Source of the DNA: Fusarium oxysporum f. sp. lycopersici 4287
Lineage: Eukaryota > Ascomycota > Sordariomycetes > Hypocreales > Nectriaceae
NCBI RefSeq assembly: GCF_000149955.1
Contig: NW_017264846.1
Location: 436,265-500,264 of the forward strand
Direction: 5' to 3'
Length of the DNA: 64,000 bases
Each line of letters begins with the position of its first letter. The stretch's first letter is position 1. The translations under genes and the position numbers were made by a program. The notes under the pieces are model-generated. The model was not told the origin of the DNA. It ran no database searches and worked only from the letters and a program-made list of their open reading frames with translations. Below are positions 1 to 11,703 of this stretch, in pieces.

Positions 1-338
1 ACCTAAGCAATGTACGAACGAATTAGTTATATTGGTTACAAGGTAGCGGAATTCGGGCATGATTGTCCAAGTTAGCGATAAGATCAGGTAATTACGATGA
101 TGCCTAATCGAAAGACTCGCCCCGTGGAACTAAGAGGTTATCAGGTTACTCTGTCACTTCTCAAGTATTGCGGGTCTGCACTCAGTTCCAAATCCAAGCC
201 TCTAACGGTCCCCCAGAGGTCTTCATGAAGGTGTGGCCATTAAAGCTCTAAAATTTGATGGCAGGAAGGTTTTAATCCACAGTCAACCAAAAGATTCCTA
301 ATTACATAAAGTGATATCGTAAATAAATAGTCAGTGAT
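1..338. other. Sequence 3' of the nucleoporin gene; no gene seen
   Basis: Lies downstream of the minus-strand nucleoporin stop and probably includes its 3' UTR. No open frame, repeat or RNA gene was recognised. Confidence 0.4.
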
Positions 339-3216
339 TTAATTATTGTATATGACGTGATTGTAGGTCGAGAAATGATTGACTGAAAACGTCCAGGTTC
401 CGTCCTCCTCGTTGTAACTCTCAAACCTCGTTCCCTCAACGCTTTTCAGGCGCTCAATATGGCTCGCAACTTGACGCTTCACCTCTTCCTCCGACAGATT
501 TTTTCCTTTTGTCTTCTTTCGAGGCCACGAATTTTCCAAGGAAATTGAAGCAGGAACATTGAAGCCCTCACCAGGAGGGGGCTTGAGTCCAAAGGAGTCG
601 GGATAGACCGTTGCTGATCGACTTTCAAGAATGACAAGACCACCGAGCAAACTCTCAAGATCAATGCCCGTAAAGTCAACTGGATTTTTGAAGCGAATGA
701 CACCAACGTTCTCCCGGCCAATGGTCAAGTCCGTCACCCTTTTGCGCTGATCTTTGTCCATAGCCAGAATGTCTTCCTTTGAAGGTCGTATCCAGTACTC
801 CCCGGCGGGAATCGGCCGCTGTAATTTCATCGGTTTGTTTTGTTCCACATCCGCTTCGTGATCGGATATTACCAGAGTGTTACCTGGGCTGGGTGGACTA
901 CTAGTATGTTCGCTGGTTTCAGTTGTAGTGCCTGGCGTTTGGCTCTTTGCCCCTCCTTCCCTACCGGGGTCGGCAATGCCAGTTAATGCCGTCGTGATAC
1001 TCTCTTTTTGACCCCTGCGGTTAGAAGAACTCATTAATAGATCTCGACCTCGGTCTTGATCAATTTCGAGTGTCTTTAGCTGCTTAGAGATCTGTGAGAG
1101 GGATTTCTCGACTATGTTCAAGCCCTTTCTATGCCCGCCGGTTGATATTGTGTCTTCGCTGGTGCGACGTTGGTCAGAGCCGCCTCTAGACGGGCTCCTG
1201 ATCAGTTCATGGCCTAGGTGTGGGGGGTGCATCCAGTCGGAGCTCAGAGGTCTTCTTTTGACTCGGTATGACGGGGGATACAACCCGTGACGAGAGCCGG
1301 ACCTAGGAGAGCCTGGGGGGAAATGACGAGGTGCGAATCTAGGGCTTCTAAAAGAAAGTCCAGCTGGTACGGATTGGCTTCTTAGTTTACCCTTGCTTGC
1401 CCGCCGCACAGCCAGCGGGCCTTGGTCCTGCTGTTGCTGTTTCTCCTCTGTCGTCAAGAATAACCAAGGTGGTCCGTAGGCCGTAATTTCGTCAATTTTC
1501 GTGACCAACTGTGGTTGAATGGTTGCGCGAGTAGCATCTTGTAATGGTTGCTGAATGAGCCTTGTGTCACTAGAAGGCCTTCCAGGAACCTGGTAATAAG
1601 GGGTGCCAGTTTGACCATACTGAGTCTGTTGACCAAATGATTGAGGAACTTGAACTCGACTAACTGGCATCTCTGTGCTAGGGAGTTGTGTTGCCAGCTG
1701 CCCAGCCTGAGTAGTTACGTACCTCTCAGTAACCCAAGGTCTTTGACCTGTGCTTGAGGGCCCTGAAAGAGCGGATACTTGGGTAGCCGCCGAAGCAAAT
1801 GGATTAGGAGCAGTGCTCAAATCTATCCTAAAGATAGACTCGGTAGCCGGCTGGCTACTGCTTGGCTTTTGTGTTTCAGCAAAGGACGTCGATCCTTGTG
1901 CTTGTTGTTGACCCTGGGCCTGGAAAATGGAAGGACTCGACCACGAAGTGCGACTCTCTTGTGGAGCACTGCCATACCAGGGTGGTTGAGCAAAACCGAA
2001 TCCCGGGCTCCCGGAAACTCCGAAATCTCTTTGGCTGCTTGTTGGCCTTTGAAAACCGTCCGGCGGAGTCCCAAACACATCTGGACCCTGAGACTTTTGA
2101 CCCCAGACGAAGGTTTCGCCGGCCTTAGTCTGTCCAAAGGGCGAAGTGGTGGTGGTAGCGGATCCAAAACCAGTTGCACCACTTGGTTTGGCTCCAAAAC
2201 CAGTGCCAAACGCACTCTGTTGGGAGCCGATTCCAAATGTCTGAGGTGGATCAGAAGCACTTCTCTGCATTGATGTACCAAAATCGGTTCCAAAATTTGG
2301 GCCGCCGAACTCAAATGATAGACCGTACTGGTGACCGAGGGCGTAATCTGCAAGCCTCAGCTCTTCCTGGGAGAAGTTCTTGTATGGACCTTGGAAGCAA
2401 AGATTTTGATAGGAACTCTTCTGCCTGTTGCCTAGCTCACTTTCAACAAATGGGGAGAATGGCTGCTTTGAAGTATCCGTGGCAGGGATTCCCCAGGCCC
2501 AACCACCAAAAGACTGACTCGGAGCGCTGAAAACGGAAGTGGTTGGGGTCCTGAATCTTGTCCAAGCATTTGAGCCAAACTCGGGGCCGTATTGGTCCAG
2601 GAAAAGAGGAATAGTGTAGGGGCGTATGTGTTCAACAATAAAACCCGCCCCCAAACCCGGTCGGGTCGGAATGATTTGTGACATTACTTCTGCCAGGATC
2701 GCTGAGTGCAGTTAACCCTTGTGTGTTACTGTGATGCTCAAGCCAGCCAGTGCCGGTTGTTGTGGGCGGGAATGTGGGCGCCGAGCTGGACAACCGGGGT
2801 CCAAGCGAACTGACGGGATCTGGAAAAGCTTGACTTAGTATGATAAACTCTGAGCGAGAAGGGTTATGTATTATAGTTTGCTGTTGTATTATCTTTTTAT
2901 TACTCAGGTAGACATCAGATAACTACAAATAACTAACAGTTGGCGCCAAAGGTATCTTACCTCCCGAAGCTCTATAGAATGATCCGCGTGTGGTAGCAAA
3001 AGGTCCAGTGGAAGATGGCGTGCCGGAACCAAAACCCCAACTAGTGGGATCTACGATAAGTCAATTGCTGAAAAAGGCAGTATTTCCGCTTTATGAGGGA
3101 AGCGCAAGCTCGCAGGATATCTTACGATTGGAGTTGTGAATGTTTGATCCGAATGCGTCAAAGCCGGTCGGTAGCTGTTGCCATTGCCCGAAAGGCTTCT
3201 TACCAAATTCAGACAT
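339..3216 (-). CDS. Nup98/Nup116-type FG nucleoporin with autoproteolytic C-terminal domain
   Basis: FG-repeat component of the nuclear pore. The main exon encodes 781 residues from an internal ATG at 2684, but frame-consistent GT-AG introns (2690-2729, 2820-2960, 3051-3125) connect it to upstream exons starting MSEFGKKPFGQW at 3216, giving about 873 aa; the upstream exons also contain FG dipeptides. The 40-nt intron 2690-2729 is the weakest junction. In order: FG-rich N-terminus; a GLEBS (Gle2/Rae1-binding) motif, NFSQEELRLADYALG, near residue 110 of the main exon; dense FG repeats; a basic, Ser-rich linker; and the Nup98 autopeptidase fold beginning at PIPAGEYWIRPS. The cleavage motif HFS lies at residues 770-772, and only ten residues follow the scissile Phe. 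There is no fused Nup96/Nup145C part. It resembles a stand-alone Nup98 that keeps a cleavage site. Domain assignment is confident; exon structure is inferred. Confidence 0.85.
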
Positions 3217-4030
3217 TGTGAAAAGTGAATTGCGTCATCGCCGCAGGGGGGCGGCTTCCAGAACTTATGTTTGAATCAGTTACGGATGGTTAGGAGCATG
3301 CTCCTATATCATCTGATCGCAATATGATCTGACGGTTGCAGATAAATGCAGAAGAAGCTGTTCGGAAATGCGGCCATGATCTGATGTTCGAATTAGGGTT
3401 GTGTCATCACCTCACATTTATAGTTTCGTGACCCGAGATTGGGCGTTGGTAAAAAGAAAAGTACCACTAAACAGACAACTAAAGGTGGTGCGGGGTAGGC
3501 GAGAAGACGACAGATTGTAAGCCCAACAGCACATGCCACGTCACTAGCAGATACACCTTGTGGCATGATTTATCTCTGTAAAGAATGTATGCCTGGGGCC
3601 ATATTAGACTATGATTGGGATAGGTTCACAACTACAAAACGGACTTTTATTAGCCTGGTCATTAGCCTACAAGGCATATCAGGCTAGTCTGGGGTCAAAA
3701 ACAAGTATGATATGGGGTCGTAATCATACACAGAGACAGCTCCTTAGGTCCCTCCTACAAGAACAGGGTTAGTATCAAACCTATAGGTGTCGATCGATGT
3801 ACATGTACGTTGTCACCCGAGGATTGACAAAAAGTCTCCTGCACCACTCTATAGGCATGTGCGTACTACCTAGAGAATCTTCGAGACTAGAATCTATGTA
3901 TAAAACAGGGCTAATCCAATATTCTATTAACAGCAGCTATATAATCTTATTGACGCACCTACCCAGGCCAATGTACTGCCTTTAGCCCGAATGTCAAGTG
4001 ACTTGATCTTCGACAGTTGGAGTATAATAC
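3217..4030. other. Upstream region of the nucleoporin gene; no gene seen
   Basis: Should contain the nucleoporin promoter, as it abuts the proposed start codon at 3216. No convincing coding frame. The short frame at 3797-3985 lacks any recognisable feature. Confidence 0.4.
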
Positions 4031-4226
4031 TATCTCTTTGACTGCGCGAAGGCTCCCATTGGGTATCTTACAGGGATCTTAGCCAATTACGATCAGTATC
4101 TCTCTACCCTCACCCAAATCAAGATACAGGACTAACACATTACCACCAAGCTAGCGACCGACTTAGATAGTGACCTAGTAGTGGAGACTGGTACCGTGTG
4201 GGAGCCTTCGCGCAGTCAAAGAGATA
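4031..4226. mobile_element. MITE with 28-bp perfect terminal inverted repeats
   Basis: The first 28 bases (4031-4058, starting TATCTCTTTGACTGCGCG) are the exact reverse complement of the last 28 (4199-4226). The whole unit is 196 bp and has no coding capacity. Both ends begin or end with TA, as expected for Tc1/mariner-type TA target duplication. The outer motif TATCTCTTTGA is shared with the MITE at 23992-24280, so both probably depend on the same transposase family. No autonomous partner with these ends was seen in the window. Confidence 0.85.
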
Positions 4227-5764
4227 CAAACCGTTACGCCACGGGGCACAATCGACACGGAATCGCTAATCCTGGGGACCAAGGTTCGTGAGGTCATGAT
4301 GACTCGACATTGGTGAACCCCTACGCATTGTGCTTTTCATCTGTCTATTCAGACATGTGCAAGTTCGGATGACATGAAGTCTGATATGCACAAGGGACAG
4401 GTATAATGTTGCCCCAGGTACCATGGAGTAATGCAGACCGAATGGAATGTATGCCCACACGGTAACCGACGGACGATATCACAATCCACCATCGTTTCCA
4501 AGCATATAACGCTATATAATAAGAACAGTTAATTTGAGAATGAAACTGTCTATTGATTGGAATAGCTTACCAGATAATAAGCGCGTCTGGCCAGGCCGAA
4601 TGTTCTCCTGGGCCTTCGATTTCCATTTCTGTCGTTACTTGCTTATATGTCTGCGGTGGAGCTATTGAGTCAAGCCGTTGCAAATCACCCTCTGAATTCT
4701 CTGAGCTCGCGAGCGGGTTATTACTAAGGACTCTGAATGCAATCCTTCCTTATCATTAGCTCTGGTACCATATGCTCTTATCTGTGGACTGGGGCACGGT
4801 GGAGTCGTACATGAAAAGAATATCCAAGATAAGAAAAACCATGATAATAATGATTATGGGAAGCCATTCGAGCGATTCTTCCATTGGATGCTTTGGGATT
4901 TGGTCATGTTGGCTCGGTGGTGAATTATTCAACGTCGTCATAATTGGTTGGCTATTTCATAATTAGATCTGATTTATGATTCCAAAATGTACGAAGTGTG
5001 TAATAGCCGGATTTATATCATACTATTCAGCTTCGAGTCTATATTAGGCTAAAATGTTTTGAATTTTTAGTTGGCATTCCTACGCAATGACTTTGGTCCG
5101 CCACTGGATTTGGCCTTTCTATGGTCTGATCTAGAAAGTTTATCTCGAAAGCCCCCGGAAGACTCCTCTTATTCCTGCATTTTTTTATTCTCCTTTCGAG
5201 GTAAATCGGGTCTCCAACCGCAACAGCATTACCCCATACACAACCATCCGCCAGTCGCTGTCGGAGGAGTTGTCACTGCAGAGCTAAAAAGTCGCTTAGG
5301 AATCGCCCTCCACTACTCACTCAAGCCATACGGCCAACACTTGCGATATTCACAGTGCTGATAGTGGTAGTCAGCGCTGCGACTCCACTAATACAGCCAC
5401 ACACGAAACCATTAGCAAAACGATGATGCCAAAGCCCAGGCCACAAGTGTTACGACTCTCACGGTTACATCACGTGTACCCCACGAATCCATCCAATCAC
5501 ACGCAACCAAGGAAACACCAAGACATGGACCGAAACCAAAACCTCTCGGTCCATCCTTGTCAGATCATTCGGTCCAATCCTATCCAACACTTCGGTCCAT
5601 CACCGGGACCTCATGTATATAGAACCATGTTACTCCACAACCATAGACCTTAGCTCACCAGGTATCAATAAAACTTCTTAACAACAATAAGCCTAACACG
5701 CATTACTTGTCTATCAAGAGACGTGACAGTTCGCTATGGCTCAGTTTACGCCCTATAAACCGAC
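4227..5764. other. Intergenic stretch without a recognised gene
   Basis: Short frames only. Between about 5524 and 5606 the octamer TCGGTCCA or its complement recurs several times (for example near 5550, 5569 and 5593), a small tandem-like cluster of unknown meaning. The stretch ends at the inverted repeat of the transposon at 5765. Confidence 0.35.
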
Positions 5765-7628
5765 TAACGTGGTTGATAAGCATGCCGACCGGACAAGTAT
5801 GCCGACCAAAAATCCCTCATCCTACATCATTTCCATCTGATCAGATACTTCTCAACCACCCATTATGTCACAACCTTCAAATGAAGCTAGAATTCTTCTT
5901 GCCCTTCAGGCCCTTCAAAATAACCCAAAATTACGTCTCCGACGCGCTGCTACTATATATAAGGTTGGATATAGTACCCTCCGTGACCGAAGGAATGGCA
6001 TTCAATCGCGAAGCGATTGGGTCCCAAAGTCACGGAAACTATCTGATCTAGAAGAACAGATAATAGATCAATTCCTCCTTGACCTAGATTCCCGAGGATT
6101 TCCTGCGCGACTGCGTTTTGTGGAAGAAATAGCCAATTCTCTGCTCGCTGACCGCGATGCATCACCTGTTGGCAAGCGCTGGGCTCATAACTTCGTCAAG
6201 CGGCAACCAGAGCTAAAGACGCGTTTATTTCGGAGATATGACTACCAGAGAGCCAAATGCGAAGATCCGACTATTATTCGTGGCTGGTTTAGGCTTGTAC
6301 AGAATACAATTGCAAAGTACGGTATCTGATCAGATGATATCTGGAACTTTGATGAGACTGGCTTTATGATGGGCCTTATAATGGCCGGAATGGCAGTTAC
6401 AGGCTCGGAAAGGCAAGGAAGACCAAAATCAGTGCAGCCTGGAAATCGTGAATGGATTACAGTAATCCAGGCGATTAACGCAGAAGGTCAATCGATCCCG
6501 CCGTTTATCATTGGCGCAGGCCAATATCACCTTGCGAATTGGTACCGAGAAAGCAACCTCCCGGCCGACTGGGTTATCGCAACGAGCCAAAATGGTTGGA
6601 CAAATAATGAGCTGGGTCTTGAGTGGCTAAAGCACTTTGATCGATCTACAACTAAACGATCAAATGCTCGGTATCGTCTTCTGATCCTTGATGGTCACGA
6701 AAGCCACCACTCTACCGACTTTGAGAAATATTGCAAGGAGAACAAGATTATCACGCTCTGTATGCCTGCTCATGCATCCCATCTACTCCAGCCTCTCGAT
6801 ATTGGGTGCTTTGCAGTACTGAAAAAGGCTTATGGTCAAGAAATAGAGCATCTGATCAGATGCTCTATAACCCATATTTCCAAGACTGAGTTCTTCCCGG
6901 CCTTTTATGCCGCCTTTAAAGCTACTTTTACAGAAAGCAATATCCGGGGGGGCTTTAGAGGAGCTGGACTTGCTCCTCTTGACCCAGAAACCGTGATCTC
7001 AAAGCTTGATGTGCAGCTACGAACCCCAACGCCTCCCGGGGAGGTCAGCCAACCATCAACCCCATGGGTTTCAAAGACTCCTAAGACAGCAACAGAGGCT
7101 CAATCTCAGTCTGAATACCTGGAAAGACGAATCAGAAGACATAAAAGCAGCTCCCCAGAGTCAATTATAGAGGCTTTAAAGTCAAATACTAAAGCAACAA
7201 GGGCAATTATGCATGAGGTTGTCTTATTGAGAAATGAGGTGCGAAATCTTCGAGATGCAAATGAGATACTAAGCCGGCGCCGGAGGGCAAAAAGGACTAG
7301 ACTACAGAAAGGAGGGGCAATGACTGTACAGGAAGCATCGCAAGTAATTGATCAGATGGATGTTGATGCGCAGGTAGTGGCCGAATCATCTAGAGATGGT
7401 GCTCGAGGAAGGTCGGATCGACCGGGTGGTCGGCGTTGTGGTGTATGCGGCAAGGCCGGGCATAATGCAAGGACCTGTCAGGTAGTAATTGAGACATCTA
7501 GGGAAGAGTATAGTAAGTAGTTTTACTTGATTAGATGGTTTGTGGTGTTTTTAAATGGATTTAAAAGTTTAAGGCTGAAATTTTTGGTCGGCATACTTGT
7601 CCGGTCGGCATGCTTATCAACCACGTTA
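5765..7628 (+). mobile_element. Pogo/Fot-like (Tc1-mariner, DDE_1) transposon, structurally complete
   Basis: The left end 5765-5812 is the exact reverse complement of the right end 7581-7628: a 48-bp perfect inverted repeat, including a terminal TA at each side that fits a TA target duplication. Within each inverted repeat the motif ATGCCGACC occurs twice (AGCATGCCGACC and AGTATGCCGACC), which could be paired transposase-binding sites. The 1.86-kb length is usual for fungal Fot/Pot-type elements. Perfect inverted repeats point to recent activity, although the transposase frame has one stop. Confidence 0.92.
5865..7520 (+). pseudogene. Pogo-like DDE_1 transposase with a single in-frame TGA
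   Basis: One reading frame runs from ATG 5865 to 7520, broken only by TGA at 6327-6329, seven codons before the first catalytic Asp. N-terminal part (154 aa): psq-type helix-turn-helix (residues about 10-60) and a CENP-B/Tc5-like HTH (about 65-135). After the stop come the DDE_1 core motifs WNFDETGF, LILDGHESHH and LLQPLDIGCF, which supply the three acidic residues. The C-terminus ends with a zinc knuckle, CGVCGKAGHNARTC (C-x2-C-x4-H-x4-C), common in this fungal clade. No intron removes the stop: a GT-AG pair around it would be only 12 nt. Either this copy is inactive or it depends on readthrough. The change may be a CGA to TGA RIP mutation, but that cannot be shown from one copy. Confidence 0.88.
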
Positions 7629-8068
7629 TATTAATTTTCTTAGATTTTTAAAAAAATCCTATGTAGCTATAAACTTAAGTCTATTTACACTGTAAAATAC
7701 ACTGTATTTTAAGGTTTTCTATATAATCTAAAATACTTAAAAATCTTTAAAAAATACTTTCTAATAAAGTTAACTATACTATTTTAGGAACACTTTTTAT
7801 TTAATTTTTAGCTAATTTATTTAAGCTTTGGAATGCTATAGGGTAAGCTATTATTAGCTGCACAGTATGCTGGCCAACTCGCTTGTGAACTACGTTATAA
7901 TAAATATTTAGAACTATTAATAAAAAGAGATCAAATCCTCATAACCTCCTAACACCTTCGCCAAGCTCACCAGGATCTGTCTCAGCTGTAGCCAAGGAAC
8001 ATACGGCCTGAAAAGAATCATTTTGCATCAGTTTTCCGGCTACAACATGGATATGCAACCGTTACAAG
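7629..8068. other. AT-rich relic with a degraded pogo-like terminus, then promoter of the next gene
   Basis: From 7629 to about 7900 the sequence is very AT-rich. At about 7867-7898 it ends in GCTTGTGAACTACGTTATA, which resembles the right terminus of the adjacent element (GCTTATCAACCACGTTATA) with several changes. This suggests an older, decayed copy of the same family next to the younger one. The rest (about 7900-8068) probably holds the promoter of the gene at 8069. Confidence 0.4.
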
Positions 8069-9236
8069 ATGCCTTTTCTAGGCTGTCTTGACAAGGATAA
8101 GCATCAAGCTGCGAGCTATTATGATATCTCTGAAGTTGAAGAGGAAACAGGCAACACGGTGGGCATCTCATATCATAATCTTTTCTGTTCGGCCCAATGC
8201 TCACATATCACAGTCATTATTTGAGCTGTACAGGCAATATCCAGCGAACTCCTTTGAAATACCCATCTATTATAGAGCCATCCACTGCGAGTCACCATCA
8301 GAGGTTCAGGGAGGCCATCGAGCCAGGTTGTTTCCTCCTCCGGCGTTCGACTCTGTGGTATTGCGCACGCTCCAAAACCACGTTAGGAGACACGCGCAAT
8401 TTGGAAATCGTACACCCACGCCGTTCATCTCCGTAACAGACGATCTCCTTCGCGCTCTCAGTATTGCATTCCGTTCATATACTGATAAGGAGGATGTTGC
8501 GATACTTCTTGTGGACCCGTGGAAGTTGGCAGCAGGGAATTATCTGAGATGCAATGGCTTATGTTCGAAGATCGGCTTGGGATGCAAAGATGTTTACAAT
8601 ACTGAGATTCTCATATGGGGCGAAATTCCCTTAGATAGCATCATTTGTCGATGGGGACGATTGCCTATCATGAATAGCGGGTTACTTGATGTTCTTCCTT
8701 CGCTTCGGCATCTGTCGCCCGACGCAGACCTCAGTTCGTTGCGTGATGGTTTGCGTGGCGACACCGATTCATTCTCCCCTGCAAAGGTTGCTACCACCCT
8801 CGTCAACCTCGGCATGGACCCTTCCTCCTTTCAAATAAAGCAGGTCTTTCTCTTCTTGCTGGGGGCGGTTGAGGGCTATCGAGTGGAGAAGTTTCTCGAA
8901 GGCATTGAATTAGAAATTGAAAGTCTCTTTCCTCTAAAGATACAAGAGTTTGATCAGGCCGCTCACCAGTTAAGTCTTACCCTCGGTCGGAAGGAATTAA
9001 TATCATATTATAGGAACGATTATGCGTCTATCTCGGAGGAATTCTGTCCGTTTGAGGACAACGAGTCGAAGCGAAGATGGAGGAAAGAATGGTCTCTCCT
9101 AATTCATCATGACTTCTGCCCCGACTATGAATCTTGGTGGGTTCGAAGGGAGGAGAGGGACCTTTCCGATTTGGAGGCCGAACTCATAGCGAATCACAAT
9201 GGCACTGGATTGAAAAAGTGGCTGATGAAAAAGTAA
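8069..9236 (+). CDS. Fungal protein of unknown function, DUF7587-like
   Basis: Two exons, 8069-8158 and 8214-9236, joined by a 55-nt GT-AG intron (8159-8213) that keeps frame; predicted protein about 370 aa, starting MPFLGCLDKDKH. The central region around YRAIHCESPSEVQ, FISVTDDLLRALSIAF and VAILLVDPW resembles the DUF7587 family of filamentous fungi. Its spaced Arg, Ser and Glu/Asp positions recall ADP-ribosyltransferase-like folds, but I see no proof of catalysis. No signal peptide or membrane segment. A long acidic, Trp-rich C-terminal third follows. The start was chosen because it gives an in-frame exon 1 with a good intron; the longer unspliced frame from 8088 does not begin with a plausible N-terminus. 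Family assignment is from memory and tentative. Confidence 0.6.
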
Positions 9237-9934
9237 TCTCGAAGTTATTATGTTAGGTTTACGGATTAATCATGAAAGAATGTCCGTACTGCTTGGAGAT
9301 ATGTGAGGCCTCGGCCGACTTGTCTAAATCAGCCACCGCACTGAGATTGCGTAAGCGTCGTATTGAAAAATTTAGTACCCTTCTCTGTGCCTACCCTATA
9401 TCAAATCTTGTTCCTCAAGGCTCATTTGGCAAGCGGCCGTTTGCGGCTTCTATAAAGCTACTCAACTTACCTATTATGAACTTCAAAGGTCGCCATGGGC
9501 TCTCGTGTAAGAAACGCGCTGCCTTTTGCGTTTCTGTTGAACGCACCTGAATTGGTAGTGCGACGCATTTCCACTCTACTTGCTCGGGTACGTGCACATG
9601 CCTCCCTCAGGCCGTACGATATCGGACATGTACCACACTGAGCCTTCGGATGACCTACTGTCGATAAGCGCGATGTGTCAAGAACGAGAGCCATTCAATA
9701 AACCTAGAAGAAGGGTATCGATTCTTGCGTTATTGGCGCTCTACCGCGATGAAGGCTAATAGGGGAGATCCTGCTAACGTGGACGTTCAGAATGAATAAT
9801 AAGTGGGGGGTCAAGATGATCTTGCCCATATTTGGAATCTTAGTCAAGCGAAATGGGTGGTGTGCGTTTTAGCGCCCAAATTCACTAAAACTTCGAGTAC
9901 TGTCTTTCGTCCTTCAATCTTAGCGATCACGCGG
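9237..9934. other. Intergenic region / promoter of the Zn2Cys6 gene
   Basis: Contains a 92-codon frame (9272-9550) and opposite-strand frames of similar length, none with a recognisable motif or domain; treated as non-coding. An upstream in-frame ATG for the regulator exists at 9803, but the residues it adds do not look like the usual N-terminus of the family. Confidence 0.35.
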
Positions 9935-11703
9935 ATGTCATCAATCAATACCGCAATGAAGCCAAAGGCCAGACCATTCCGACCTGTCGCTCCATGCTGG
10001 GAATGCTCCAAGCGACGACTGGTGTGCGATCTGGGGACGCCCAAGTGCCGAAAATGCCGTGTTCGAGGCGTGGACTGCCCTGGCTATCAACACAAACCTC
10101 TCCAGTGGATGCGGCCCGGCCAGACCAGATCCAAGGGAGCTCAATCGGCAAAGACACTAGACGTCTCCTGCCCTCCCGCGAGAAGTGATGAGATTATTAC
10201 CAATTGTACCTTTTTGGGACAGAAAACTTCGACTCGGGCAAAAGCATCTGAGGACTCAAAAGTTGAGCATGTCAGCAGCACTCCTGCCTGTGAGGCCCAG
10301 ACTGCAATGACTGTGCTCAGAAACATGAGTGGCCGAAGCACGTTTGAGATATTGATACAAGCGGTGGTATATTGTTGGTCGCACTCATGTCGCGAAACGC
10401 GAAGCGCGCTGGGTTAATGATTTGACTAGACAACATCAACATCGCGCCCGATTTGTCGGGGATCAGCCTGGAAGGCGCTGCCAGCCCTTTCATCGTTCCG
10501 TCGTCCTATGTGTCGTGGATACCTCCCGCAATATCACAGACACTCATATGCAGCGCCCTTGGCCATCGTATCTTGCAGACCGCTGAGGGCTTTGAGCGTG
10601 AGCGCAACGCAATGGCCCTAAACTTGCGGCAATGTCGAGGCGAAGCTCTCCAGCTAGTCCGCAGGGAGCTGACTGGTGGCCGCGACTCCATTATGCCAAT
10701 ACTATGCCTACTGCTCTCCGAGGTACGGATATACCGCCTTGCCATTCGCGGCTCGCATCGTGCTGACTGAGCAGATCCAACACTCAATCTCACCGTCATG
10801 GTGGCACCACGTCGACGCAGCTTACACTCTGATTGACATGCACGGCGGGTTCCGGTGCTGCTCCCTGCTACACCCGAATATCCGACCTATGTATCAATTT
10901 CTCGTCTAGTATGTTTTATCCAAGTGTTTTGCCACGTTAAACTGATCTTTCTGAGCGTCGACGTTCTTGGCGCAACTACGTCCCCGTGCGTGAACTCGGC
11001 TCGCGCCCAACGGCAGCTGGAACTTCTGCCATACTTACAGGACCTTTTCGGCGACAGGACCTTGACCTGTATACCGTGTGCTCCCGGTCTCCTAGCTGAA
11101 GTTATCCGCATTAATTATTACCGCTTTCTTAAGGACGGCGCAACGTCACTCCTGTCGGATAGCGCGGATCAATTACCATCCGGTTCGGACATTCTCAGAC
11201 GCGTCTTAAACTTCTCCCCTGAGCTATGGGCGTCTGAGGTCGTGACGAATTCTGATTTTAGCACTGGAGGCAGCTTGGACGAGACTGGACAGGGCTTTGC
11301 GGTGCGAAGAATGGGCTGGGAACGTATTGGTCGTATTTATCAATCCGCCGTGGTACTCTACTGCCTAGCTTCTCAGCCACAGGGATTCGACCACGTTCGC
11401 GAGTCTGACCAGTGGACGTCCCTCCGTGCCGGCCTTTTGCAGGATCTAAGAGACTCGTCGCTCGATGCCTGCAGCCATCACCGCAAGCTGGTCATCTGGC
11501 CGCTGACGATACTCGGCCTTGCGCTCAACTACGACGACGGCGGCGCCCAGCAATTTGTTCTGCAAGAGCTGAAGTGGGCGAGCGCGGCGTTGGGGACCGC
11601 GACACCATTGGTGGCGATACAGCTACTCGAGCGTACTTGGCAGGGGTACAGTGGATGGGAATGGGATAAACTCTTTGATCGGCCTTATGTTTTCGCCCTG
11701 TGA
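9935..11703 (+). CDS. Zn(II)2Cys6 transcription factor with fungal-specific C-terminal domain
   Basis: DNA-binding zinc cluster CWECSKRRLVCDLGTPKC then RKCRVRGVDC (C-x2-C-x6-C-x6-C-x2-C-x6-C) about 25 residues after ATG 9935 (MSSINTAMKPKARPF), followed by a basic linker. Coding then changes frame through introns. Two are clear and frame-consistent: 10723-10774 (GTACGG...GCTGACTGAGCAG) and 10909-10955 (GTATGT donor). They join LLSE to IQHSISPSWWHHVDAAYT, and QFLVY to VDVLGATTS, the second resembling a motif of the Fungal_trans_2 (DUF3468) class. An additional intron between about 10290 and 10466 is needed, but I could not fix its ends. The protein would end at TGA 11703. Probably a pathway-specific regulator; target unknown. 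The PAD gene starts 475 bp downstream on the same strand, but co-regulation is only a possibility. Confidence 0.8.

Noticed and set aside
479..2638. Several 60-176 codon frames on both strands inside the nucleoporin gene
   Set aside because: Shadows of the biased FG-rich coding sequence; no domains and no independent start context.
4553..5653. Small open frames between the MITE and the pogo element
   Set aside because: No motif, no splice partners, composition like surrounding non-coding DNA.
9272..9550. 92-codon frame between the DUF7587-like gene and the regulator
   Set aside because: Paired with equally long antisense frames and without any recognisable feature.
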